From Desulfobacteraceae bacterium (GTDB lineage: Bacteria > Desulfobacterota > DSM-4660 > Desulfatiglandales > Desulfatiglandaceae), in the NCBI GenBank assembly GCA_030589715.1, contig JAUUVE010000097.1, positions 1 to 7,309 of the forward strand: 7,309 bases of DNA, given 5' to 3'. Position numbers and translations under genes: made by a program. The notes beneath the pieces were generated by a model that saw nothing but the letters and a program-made list of their open reading frames with translations, was not told the origin of the DNA and did not search any database. Each line of letters begins with the position of its first letter. Positions within the stretch are counted from its first letter, which is position 1. Below, piece after piece: positions 1 to 5,755 of this stretch.

Positions 1-186
1 CACCCCCCTTGAAACTCCGCCCAAAGACGTCCTACCGAGAATTGCAGGAACAAGGAATAGCAAAATTGTATGGCCATCCCTGGTCATGTCTGGTATGAGA
101 CCAGAAAGAATCCACGCCCATAGGACGTTGCTTTGATTTGCGCCCTAAAAGGGGGCAAAAGCCAGCTCTCAGATGACGGGGGTATT

Positions 187-254
187 GGAGTAGTGGAGTG
201 TTGGCCCCAGTAAAACAGAAGAGGGTTTCACGGGGGCCATCACTCCATTACTCC
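187..254. repeat. Long near-perfect inverted repeat (22-nt arms)
   Basis: The arms 187-208 and 233-254 are reverse complements except at two places. One is a G/T pair (193 with 248), which would be a G-U wobble in RNA. The other is a T/T mismatch (201 with 240). They enclose a 24-nt loop (209-232). The outer part of each arm is built from an 8-mer-like unit around GGAGT, read as GGAGTAGTGGAGTG on the left and CACTCCATTACTCC on the right. The inner part is TGGCCCC with GGGGCCA. No T-tract follows on either strand, so it is not a standard intrinsic terminator. It may be a dispersed palindromic intergenic repeat (REP- or MITE-like), but copy number cannot be judged from one window. Confidence 0.75.
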
Positions 255-332
255 GTGCCAAAGAAAGAAAACTGCCGGCAGAGCCATTGTCCCTGACCCG
301 CCCGCTTGCCGAGCTCGCGAGGCGGACGGGGC

Positions 333-350
333 CCCGAGGACCGGGTTTTT
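333..350 (+). terminator. Weak intrinsic terminator-like hairpin
   Basis: CCCG (333-336) pairs with CGGG (342-345) around the loop AGGAC and is followed directly by five T (346-350). The stem is only 4 bp, but the sequence before it (about 295-332) is very GC-rich and can fold further. It could end a transcript arriving from upstream of the window, or attenuate transcription into the epimerase gene. The short stem keeps this tentative. Confidence 0.3.
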
Positions 351-446
351 GAGCCTAAATATACCTTTGGTATCCCAGGGTTGATCATCCGCTTGACTGC
401 CAGGGGCCTCGGCCAAAGCGTCAAGCTCGCGTGAGGAGCCATCATC

Positions 447-1424
447 ATGACAAGAAATAGTAATGCCATATTGGTGACAGGGGCGGCAGGCTTTATAGGG
501 TTTCATGTATCTAAAAGGCTGCTTGATATGGGGGAGACCGTTGTCGGGATTGATAACCTAAACGAGTACTACGATGTGAAGCTCAAGAAGGCCAGGCTGG
601 AGATCCTGAAATCGTATAATGACTTCAGCTTCTACAGGGACGACATTCAGAACTTGGAAACCCTTGAGGATATCTTTGAAGGCCACAGTTTGGATATTAT
701 TTGCAATCTAGCTGCACAGGCCGGGGTCAGGTATTCTCTGAAGCACCCATTTTCTTACCAGAGGAGCAATCTGGAAGGTTTCTTGAGCCTTCTTGAATTG
801 GCCCGAAAGTACAGGGTAAAGAATTTTGTCTACGCCTCATCTTCATCTGTATACGGAGACAACAAGAAAGTCCCTTTCAGTGTGGATGACCGTGTAGATA
901 CTCCCGTCTCCCTCTATGCCGCCACCAAAAAGGCCAATGAATTGATTGCCCATGCTTACAGCCATTTGTACCAGATCCCATGCACAGGCCTGAGGTACTT
1001 TACGGTCTATGGCCCCTGGGGTCGGCCTGATATGGCGCTTTTTCTCTTTACCGATGCCATCTTAAATAAAAGACCCATAAATGTTTATAACTACGGGCAA
1101 ATGAAAAGGGATTTTACATATATTGACGATATCGTAGATGGCACCATCGCTGCCCTCCAAAGGGCAGTGCCATACGAGATCTTTAATCTTGGAAATTCAC
1201 AATCGGTTGAGCTCCTGGACTTTATCCGCATCCTGGAAGAGGAATTGGGTCAGGAGGCCCAAAAAAACATGTTGCCCATGCAGCCAGGGGATGTGCCGGA
1301 GACGGCGGCGGATATTCAGAAGTCAATGGAACTGCTGGGCTTCAACCCCAAGACCCCCCTAAAGGAGGGGATCAAGAAGTTTGTGGTGTGGTATCGGGAA
1401 TATTACAGGCAACCCAACTCCTGA
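447..1424 (+). CDS. NAD-dependent sugar nucleotide epimerase, UDP-glucuronate 4-epimerase type
   Basis: This cytoplasmic extended short-chain dehydrogenase/reductase most likely interconverts UDP-glucuronate and UDP-galacturonate using bound NAD, supplying sugars for lipopolysaccharide or capsule. The Rossmann glycine motif is at residues 12-18 (GAAGFIG), with the acidic residue D36 at the end of the second strand for the NAD ribose. Further motifs are NLAAQAGVRYS (87-97), SSSSVYG (131-137) with the catalytic serine, and the YxxxK pair Y157/K161. The stretch YFTVYGPWGRPDMA (184-197) and the C-terminal MQPGDVPETAAD (288-299) are typical of the CapI/LpsL-type UDP-glucuronate 4-epimerases rather than GalE. 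The length of 325 residues is normal for the family. The ATG is preceded by AGGAG at 8-nt spacing. It stands alone on the plus strand, and its last 22 bases overlap the convergent selenoprotein frame. Exact substrate specificity is inferred from motifs only. Confidence 0.92.
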   Translation: MTRNSNAILVTGAAGFIGFHVSKRLLDMGETVVGIDNLNEYYDVKLKKARLEILKSYNDFSFYRDDIQNLETLEDIFEGHSLDIICNLAAQAGVRYSLKHPFSYQRSNLEGFLSLLELARKYRVKNFVYASSSSVYGDNKKVPFSVDDRVDTPVSLYAATKKANELIAHAYSHLYQIPCTGLRYFTVYGPWGRPDMALFLFTDAILNKRPINVYNYGQMKRDFTYIDDIVDGTIAALQRAVPYEIFNLGNSQSVELLDFIRILEEELGQEAQKNMLPMQPGDVPETAADIQKSMELLGFNPKTPLKEGIKKFVVWYREYYRQPNS

Positions 1425-2461
1425 CATCTAATGGATAGGCTGGAGAGGAGCTCTATGCCCATTCTTGCCGCCTCCGGCGGCATGGTGCCCATACCTCACG
1501 AAGGTGTAAGGATCGACCTCCGGAAAAGCGTTTCAGCGTCTATACCCCACTCCATCACACGCTCAAGCCCCCCTTGAAGCCTTAGAAATAGACTTTCCAC
1601 CGAGTCATTGTCGGTGAACTTAGTGGTGGGGACGATTCCCCATGCCACCGTTCCACCTTTCCTCAAAAAGCGCGAGATCTCATCCGGATAGAGCAAGAAG
1701 TGCTCCATGTACTCAAAGGCATCAAAGTTGATGATGTCAGGACCGACCTCCATAATCATAGGCCAGTCTGTGTTGCCGCAGCAGTGGATACCTATAAGGG
1801 CATCAGATCTCTCTTTCACGTAGTTTATGACTGTTCGGAGTAAATCAACCACCTCTTGGCGCTGAATAGGCGAAAAGGCGGATCCAAAACCGGAAAGATA
1901 GGGTTCATCCAGGAAAATGACCGGCCTCCTATTGCACTTGGAAAGCTCTTTTACCTGCCAAAGCGTCTTGATAGCCAGCCCGTTGACCATGGCCTCAAGG
2001 AGTTCGGGGTTGTGAAGGACGGGTTTTCCGTTCAGGTCTGTGATGCCTGCCGCAAAGGTAACGGGCCCCACCGTCTGCCCCTTTATGTAATCCCCAACGG
2101 GGTCCTTATCCTGGGTAATTAGCTCCAGCATGGCATAGAGTCCGGGGGCATGACTCCTGCTGATGGAGAAGTATCCGATATCCTGGGCCAAGAAATGGTC
2201 GTAGAAGCTTACGAGTTCCCTTTCCTTATCCCTGGAGCGTATAGTAAGGGACCTCTTTTGCTCACTGATTTCCAAGAGGGGGAGGCCTTCGCTAAATTGG
2301 ATGCTCATGTCCTCCAAGTGGCTACGTTTCACAAACTGTGGCCAGAAGGGGAGGTATGGGAGACGTTCCAAGTTCTCATTACAGGTTCCCTCTATATCTT
2401 GGAATGGAACGCTACCTATCCCAGTGGCAGCGAAGTCAAAATGGTGTGTCTCACTTGCCAT
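1403..2461 (-). CDS. MetE-like zinc methyltransferase, probable selenoprotein (Sec322 at in-frame TGA)
   Basis: This is a single-domain relative of the C-terminal catalytic half of cobalamin-independent methionine synthase (COG0620, MetE/UROD-like barrel). Such proteins activate a thiol on zinc for methyl transfer; donor and acceptor here are unknown. In E. coli MetE the zinc ligands are H641, C643, E665 and C726. Here H226 and C228 (IHCCGN) and E250 (FDAFEY) keep the same H-to-E spacing of 24 residues. The fourth ligand should be the Cys in the family motif LTPSCG-GT, but the codon is TGA (1498-1496). Reading through gives LTPS-U-GMGT and a further helix-like tail, ending at TAA (1405-1403), 352 residues in all. 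Stopping at TGA would give 321 residues with no fourth ligand and no C-terminal helix. A SECIS-like hairpin follows. The DEPYL segment (185-189) matches the family DEP motif. The ATG overlaps the TPR gene by 11 bp, so translation is probably coupled. The alternative is a nonsense mutation. Confidence 0.85.
1466..1482 (-). promoter_or_regulatory. Putative bacterial SECIS hairpin downstream of the in-frame UGA
   Basis: On the minus strand, UGCCGCC (1482-1476) and GGCGGCA (1472-1466) form a perfect 7-bp GC-rich stem around the 3-nt loop GGA (1475-1473). The loop starts after 20 nt beyond the UGA (1498-1496). A three-pair extension is possible, CCA (1485-1483) with UGG, across a bulge AGAA. As I recall the published bacterial SECIS model, it asks for a short apical loop with G in its first two positions, a stem of at least 4 bp and about 16-37 nt from UGA to loop; all are met. 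The hairpin has no T-tract on either side, so it is not an obvious terminator for the convergent genes. Binding by SelB is inferred. Confidence 0.75.
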
Positions 2462-3176
2462 GGTTTAAGCCTTGGGCCTTGGCCCGCCATCTTTCAAGGA
2501 TTTCGATCATCTTTTCCTTTTTTGATCTGAGCTGGTCTATATCCTTAGACCGGGGCCCTTCTTCTTCATTGATCAAGGCCTTTAACTCAGAAAGGCGCTC
2601 CATGGAGGCCGTGTCATCAGGATTGTCTAAAAGCACCCTCTCATATGTGGAGATGGTCTCATGGATCTGTCCTTGATTGTAATAGATTTCCGCGAGGGTG
2701 GGTGTTGCAAGCTCAGAAGAGACATCCTCATCCCCTTTTTCTGATGGTGGCTCCTCAGGTACCTCACCTGTATCTGCTTGGACCGGTCTAACCTGCTCCA
2801 GGAGATCAAGGGCCTCCTGGTCCTGCGGCTTGTGAGCCAAGTATAGTTTTAGGGCATCGGCAGCTTCCTCTGGCCTTTTCTCTCTTACATAAATATTGGC
2901 CTTTAGTTTGTAAGAAGAGATCAAATCCTCAATCATCGAGATGCCCTTTTCCAATTCCTCCTCTGCCTGACCTACAGATCCCACTTCAAAATAGGATTCT
3001 GCCAAAAGGATTCTCAGGCGGATGTCGTCAGGGTATCTGTCCAAGGCCTTGAGGCATTCCTGGATCACTTCGCTGTATCGCCCCTCCTGTCCTATTTTCC
3101 TTAGGACTAGAAAAAGGGTGCCCTGTGAAGGTCCATGGCTCAGGATCTGGCCAATAAGATCATCTGATTTTCCCAT
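2451..3176 (-). CDS. Tetratricopeptide repeat protein with C-terminal coiled coil
   Basis: A 241-residue soluble protein made of tetratricopeptide repeats, which usually act as protein-binding scaffolds. Helical repeats run through about residues 17-118 (EGRYSEVIQECLKALDRYPDD at about 31-51, then VGSVGQAEEELEKGI and REKRPEEAADALKLYLAHKPQD). An acidic, proline-rich linker follows (about 129-155). A separate, well-formed repeat covers about 157-188 (ATPTLAEIYYNQGQIHETI, ending NPDD). The remainder to the C-terminus is charged and helical, probably a coiled coil. No signal peptide or membrane segment is visible. The ATG has a strong SD (GGGAGGT, 3191-3185) at 8-nt spacing. The gene overlaps ftsB by 17 bp upstream and the MetE-like gene by 11 bp downstream, so all three are probably one transcript. 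The partner is unknown; the ftsB neighbour permits, but does not show, a role in cell division. Confidence 0.88.
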   Translation of the reverse strand: MGKSDDLIGQILSHGPSQGTLFLVLRKIGQEGRYSEVIQECLKALDRYPDDIRLRILLAESYFEVGSVGQAEEELEKGISMIEDLISSYKLKANIYVREKRPEEAADALKLYLAHKPQDQEALDLLEQVRPVQADTGEVPEEPPSEKGDEDVSSELATPTLAEIYYNQGQIHETISTYERVLLDNPDDTASMERLSELKALINEEEGPRSKDIDQLRSKKEKMIEILERWRAKAQGLNHGK

Positions 3177-3558
3177 TGCGAAACACCTCCCTTTCTGGCC
3201 TCACCTTTTCATCCTCCTGTTGGCCTCCTGGGACTGTTGCTCTACTGAGGCCACTGCTGCCCCCTTCTTTTTTCTCAAACCTATAGATTACCTCGTTTTC
3301 CTTGATCAGGTTGAGTTGCCTCCTGACCACCAACTCTACGTATTTTATGTCAGTACGAAGACGATCTATTTCTTCCAGGAGGGCCTGGTTTTCTTCAGCC
3401 AACCGTCGTATCTTATCCGTATGGGCCTGTCGTTCCATCTCTGTGCGGTAAAGGTGGATAAGCCCCTGCTCCCCAAAGCCCAGCCATGCCACAATGCCTA
3501 TCAGAAGGCAGAGGACCATCAAAGGGATTTTCCAGAATTTCCACTTTCTTGAATTCAA
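3160..3558 (-). CDS. ftsB: Cell division protein FtsB / DivIC-family septum formation initiator
   Basis: A small bitopic inner-membrane protein of the divisome; FtsB works with FtsL and FtsQ to couple division signals to septal peptidoglycan synthesis. The layout is classical: a short basic N-terminus, one membrane segment (about residues 11-28), a leucine-rich coiled coil (about 38-72, including EENQALLEEIDRLRTDI) and the family motif YVELVVRRQLNLIKENEVIYRF (73-94, conserved E, R, L and GE/NE-VIYRF positions). A hydrophilic tail of about 38 residues follows, longer than in the shortest FtsB proteins. The start is TTG (3558-3556), because the next in-frame Met (residue 14) lies within the membrane segment. 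An AGGA SD is at 3572-3569, 10 nt upstream. It is first in the operon behind a strong promoter, and its end overlaps the start of the TPR gene by 17 bp. Assignment to FtsB rather than another DivIC-family member rests on architecture. Confidence 0.85.
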   Translation of the reverse strand: MNSRKWKFWKIPLMVLCLLIGIVAWLGFGEQGLIHLYRTEMERQAHTDKIRRLAEENQALLEEIDRLRTDIKYVELVVRRQLNLIKENEVIYRFEKKEGGSSGLSRATVPGGQQEDEKVRPEREVFRNGKIR

Positions 3559-3602
3559 CTCAAGATTGTCCTGATAAGAAGGGGTTTGCTTTTTTTTCCA
3601 AT

Positions 3603-3632
3603 ATCATACCCCTAAGTCTACGAGAAAGTCAA
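3603..3632 (-). promoter_or_regulatory. Sigma70-type promoter for the ftsB-TPR-MetE-like operon
   Basis: On the minus strand, a -35 box TTGACT (3632-3627; 5 of 6 to TTGACA) and a -10 box TATGAT (3608-3603; 5 of 6 to TATAAT) are separated by 18 nt. The expected start of transcription is near 3597, about 40 nt before the TTG start of ftsB. The 5' leader is A-rich (eight A in a row in 3591-3598) and shows no riboswitch-like structure. This is the clearest promoter in the window. Confidence 0.7.
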
Positions 3633-3691
3633 AAAGGATCAAGCACGGGGGTATCCAGCCAGCGTACATCTGGTCGGGGGACAAGGTAGGA

Positions 3692-3709
3692 GGGAAGGAT
3701 CGCCTTCCC
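3692..3709. repeat. Perfect 7-bp inverted repeat between operons
   Basis: GGGAAGG (3692-3698) and CCTTCCC (3703-3709) pair perfectly around ATCG. It lies 60 bases beyond the end of the small CxxC gene and about 60 bases before the -35 box of the ftsB promoter. In the minus direction it is followed by a pyrimidine-rich stretch rather than a clean T-run. It could therefore be a weak terminator for the upstream operon or a 3'-end-stabilising hairpin. Confidence 0.4.
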
Positions 3710-3768
3710 ATGTGGCAAGAGGGCAAAGGGGATTGTTGGCGGTATCTTTAGGATCTGGGACTACTACT

Positions 3769-3975
3769 CTAGCCCCTATTCCGGAGCTGCTCTTCGGTCA
3801 AACAGCCTGTACATCTCTTTCCCCAAAGAGAGAAGGTCTTTTCGCTCTTATAAGGCACCAGGTGTTCGTAACCTTCCTCCAAAAGGTTTCTAAGCGAAGA
3901 CACGGGGATGGAGGATCCTTTGATGTTTATTTCGTCATTATCGTTTTTCCCTGAAATCATTTCTTCAATCTTCAT
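3769..3975 (-). CDS. Small hypothetical protein with a CxxC motif
   Basis: I do not recognise this 68-residue protein. It is hydrophilic, with no signal peptide or membrane segment. The N-terminal half is charged (MKIEEMISGKNDNDEINIKG), followed by a likely amphipathic helix (SSLRNLLEEGYEHL, 26-39) and a C-terminal CTGC motif (C55, C58), a possible metal or thiol site. Its codons resemble those of its neighbours. The ATG at 3975 is chosen over a TTG two codons upstream because a GGGGG purine run sits 9 nt before the ATG. It follows the ABC permease in the same direction after a 52-nt gap, so it may be the last gene of that operon. It ends in TAG, so it is not a second UGA case. It could still be a chance frame. 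Confidence 0.5.
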   Translation of the reverse strand: MKIEEMISGKNDNDEINIKGSSIPVSSLRNLLEEGYEHLVPYKSEKTFSLWGKRCTGCLTEEQLRNRG

Positions 3976-4027
3976 GGACAAAAACCCCCTTCACCGAACT
4001 GAAGTGAAATAAATGACTCCCGATCAG

Positions 4028-4999
4028 TTACGTCCTGATCTCCTGCAACATAAAGATCAGATAAGATATGGCAAAACAGATAAAGGTTATGGCAATAAGG
4101 GCGATCATATACGGAAAGACAACAATTAGGCTCTGGCCCAAGGAGAGGGGATTCTGAAACCGGGACGACAGGAGTTTCTCCATGGGGCGCCTCTCCCTCT
4201 GGACAATAGAAACAATAGAAATTGTATTGCGCATGGGGTCCATAATTGTCGCGGTTGCGTCGGTGTAGAGGACCATGGGAGAGCATAGTGAGACCATCTC
4301 TTTGATTTTGAGATTTTTAATGATGGTCGCAGGTTCCGTCTCTTTTGAGTTGTCCACTGGCGCAACCGTGTTGGCCAGCACATCTGCCCCTAAGGACACA
4401 AAGAAGGAGAGAAAGATCCAGAGTGCCGCTGAGGCCAGTGCCGACGTAGCGATACTCTTTAATGAGATGGAAAACAGGATGGCAACCCCAAGCCAAAATG
4501 AGATGTAAAAAATGCTGATAACGAGGAAAATGAAAATGCGCCAGACCTCTTCAACCTCTGGTACAGTCCCCACAAGGGCCAGCCCAAAGCCGGAAATGAC
4601 CAGGACAATGGAAAGCAGAATAATGGAAATGGTTGTCACCCCGGCCAAAAATTTTCCATTGATGACCGCGTCACGGTAGATGGGCTGCGATACCAATTTG
4701 ACTAGGGTCCCGTCGGCCCTTTCGCGGTTTATGGAATCAAAACCCAAGACCAGACCGATCAGGGGGCCAAAAAAGGCCACAAACTGGACCATGGACAATA
4801 CCGCCCCGGGAGTGCTAAAGAGGGTCAGAAAGGGGAATCTGGTCTTGGCAAGGGCTTCGAGATTTCCTTTCATGTGAACGCCGGCCATATAGCTCGTTAT
4901 AAAACTGACCATGGCGATAAGGGCAAAGAGGATTACAAACCTGTAACTACTAAAATGATCTCGAAGCTCTTTGGAGAAGACTGCATAAAGACCTTGCAT
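4028..4999 (-). CDS. ABC-2 type transporter permease (NosY-like)
   Basis: An inner-membrane permease of the ABC-2 family that should form an exporter with the ATPase encoded just upstream. Numbered from the upstream ATG at 5005, hydrophobic segments lie at about 22-42, 69-89, 121-147, 153-180, 184-207 and 298-320, giving six likely spans. A larger hydrophilic loop (about 208-285) lies before the last span. The cytosolic motif after span 2, SINRERADGTLVKLVSQPI (91-109) then GKFLAG (117-122), is characteristic of NosY-type permeases. Two starts are possible. ATG 5005 overlaps the ATPase stop as ATGA but has its SD directly against it. ATG 4999, two codons on, has GGGAGGT at 6-nt spacing and is preferred, giving 323 residues. 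The substrate is unknown. Nothing nearby suggests nitrous oxide reductase, so a copper role should not be assumed. Confidence 0.85.
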   Translation of the reverse strand: MQGLYAVFSKELRDHFSSYRFVILFALIAMVSFITSYMAGVHMKGNLEALAKTRFPFLTLFSTPGAVLSMVQFVAFFGPLIGLVLGFDSINRERADGTLVKLVSQPIYRDAVINGKFLAGVTTISIILLSIVLVISGFGLALVGTVPEVEEVWRIFIFLVISIFYISFWLGVAILFSISLKSIATSALASAALWIFLSFFVSLGADVLANTVAPVDNSKETEPATIIKNLKIKEMVSLCSPMVLYTDATATIMDPMRNTISIVSIVQRERRPMEKLLSSRFQNPLSLGQSLIVVFPYMIALIAITFICFAISYLIFMLQEIRT

Positions 5000-5001
5000 A
5001 T

Positions 5002-5754
5002 TCATACCTCCCGGAAGTACTTCATATAGACCTCTTCCAAGGAATACTCCTTTTCACCCACCCCGAACTTTGCCTCTGCCAGCGATTGCACCGACCCTTC
5101 AGCAACCATCTTTCCATCTATCATGATTCCCACACGATGGGATATCTTTTGTACCTGGTAAAGATTGTGAGAAGCGATAAGCACCGTGATGTTTTTGTCC
5201 CTGTTTAGAGATTGAATCAGGTCGATCAATCGGAGCGCTCCGTCGGGATCCAGCCCGATTGTAGGTTCATCCAGGAAAAGAACTCTGGGGTCTTTGATAA
5301 GGACTTCTGCAACCCCCAAGCGCTGTCTCATCCCACGCGAGAATGCCCCCACCTTTTTGTGTGCATCCTGTGATAGTCCCATCACTTCCAGGAGTTCATG
5401 GATCTTTGCGGATGCCTCAGCTCTTTTAATGCCGTTCAGGGTAGCTACATATTCCAGGCTTTCCACCGCATTTAGATCAGCATAAAAACCTACATTCTCC
5501 GGAAGGTACCCCACGAGGCGTTTTACCTCCCTGGCCTTTCTCAAGGGGTCCAGTCCACAGACCCTTGAATAGCCCGCCGATGGCCGGCTTAGCCCCAGCA
5601 GCATCAGCAGCGTTGTCGTCTTGCCAGCCCCGTTTGGACCTAGAAATCCGAAGATCTCCCCTTCTTTTATCTCAAAGCTGAGGCTGTTTACCGCCCTATG
5701 GTGATCATAATTCTTGGTGAGGCTTACGGTTTCAATAACCCTGTCTGCTTCCAT
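5002..5754 (-). CDS. ABC transporter ATP-binding protein (NosF/NatA-like)
   Basis: The cytoplasmic ATPase subunit that should power the adjacent ABC-2 permease. Numbered from the ATG at 5754 (250 residues), Walker A is GPNGAGKT (39-46) and the Q-loop region reads YLPEN (83-87), with Glu where many ABC proteins have Gln. The signature is FSRGMRQRL (138-146), an accepted variant of LSGGQ in this exporter subfamily. Walker B is LFLDEP (159-164) with catalytic E163, the D-loop is GLDP and the switch is H196 (ASHNL). No extra domain follows. The frame is open upstream to a TTG at 5790, but that would overlap the NEW3 gene by 35 bases. The ATG begins one base after the NEW3 stop codon, which fits tight coupling. 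Its own stop overlaps the region of the permease start. The operon order is NEW3 protein, ATPase, permease. Confidence 0.92.
   Translation of the reverse strand: MEADRVIETVSLTKNYDHHRAVNSLSFEIKEGEIFGFLGPNGAGKTTTLLMLLGLSRPSAGYSRVCGLDPLRKAREVKRLVGYLPENVGFYADLNAVESLEYVATLNGIKRAEASAKIHELLEVMGLSQDAHKKVGAFSRGMRQRLGVAEVLIKDPRVLFLDEPTIGLDPDGALRLIDLIQSLNRDKNITVLIASHNLYQVQKISHRVGIMIDGKMVAEGSVQSLAEAKFGVGEKEYSLEEVYMKYFREV
5006..5012 (-). promoter_or_regulatory. Shine-Dalgarno site deciding the permease start
   Basis: GGGAGGT (5012-5006 on the minus strand) abuts the ATG at 5005 with no spacer but lies 6 nt before the second in-frame ATG at 4999. This favours 4999 as the main start. Translation re-initiating at the ATGA overlap (5005-5002) from the ATPase gene remains possible. 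Confidence 0.6.
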
Positions 5755-5755
5755 A

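Larger units (their letters stand above)
1..446. other. Intergenic stretch with no convincing complete gene
   Basis: I see no complete gene in these 446 bases. A plus-strand frame is open from the window edge to a TGA at 96-98, and its codons read plausibly (including TSYRELQEQGIAKLYG), so it could be the last 31 codons of an upstream gene. It matches nothing I recognise and a second frame is also open here. The stretch holds a small hairpin (TCTGGT 89-94 with ACCAGA 100-105), a long near-perfect hairpin (187-254), a terminator-like hairpin (333-350) and a short inverted repeat (ATACC 361-365 with GGTAT 369-373). The leader of the epimerase gene lies at its 3' end. I could not identify a clear sigma70 promoter for that gene. 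Confidence 0.5.

Noticed and set aside
1466..1482. The GC-rich hairpin as an intrinsic terminator for the convergent genes
   Set aside because: No run of T follows the stem in either direction, and it lies inside the extended coding frame.
1403..1498. General reassignment of TGA to an amino acid (as in mycoplasma-type codes)
   Set aside because: The epimerase, ftsB, the TPR gene and the ABC ATPase all end at TGA at lengths normal for their families, so TGA works as a stop elsewhere in this window.
1496..2461. Conventional 321-residue reading of the MetE-like gene, ending at TGA 1498-1496
   Set aside because: It would drop the fourth zinc ligand and the C-terminal helix of the family. The frame continues with family-like residues and a SECIS-like hairpin follows, so the 352-residue readthrough reading is preferred.
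2150..2530. Plus-strand open frames opposite the MetE-like and TPR genes
   Set aside because: They are antisense to genes with clear family motifs, lack ribosome sites and have no recognisable protein features.
3160..3162. Second selenoprotein reading through the TGA of ftsB
   Set aside because: FtsB is already complete, the frame after the TGA runs inside the TPR gene, and the residues there (S-Y-W-P-D-P) do not resemble a family continuation.
3976..4027. Hairpin CTTCA/TGAAG followed by GGGG and TTTTT as a terminator of the permease gene
   Set aside because: The stem is 5 bp and A/T-rich and is separated from the T-run by four G. The G-rich run also serves as the ribosome site of the following small gene.
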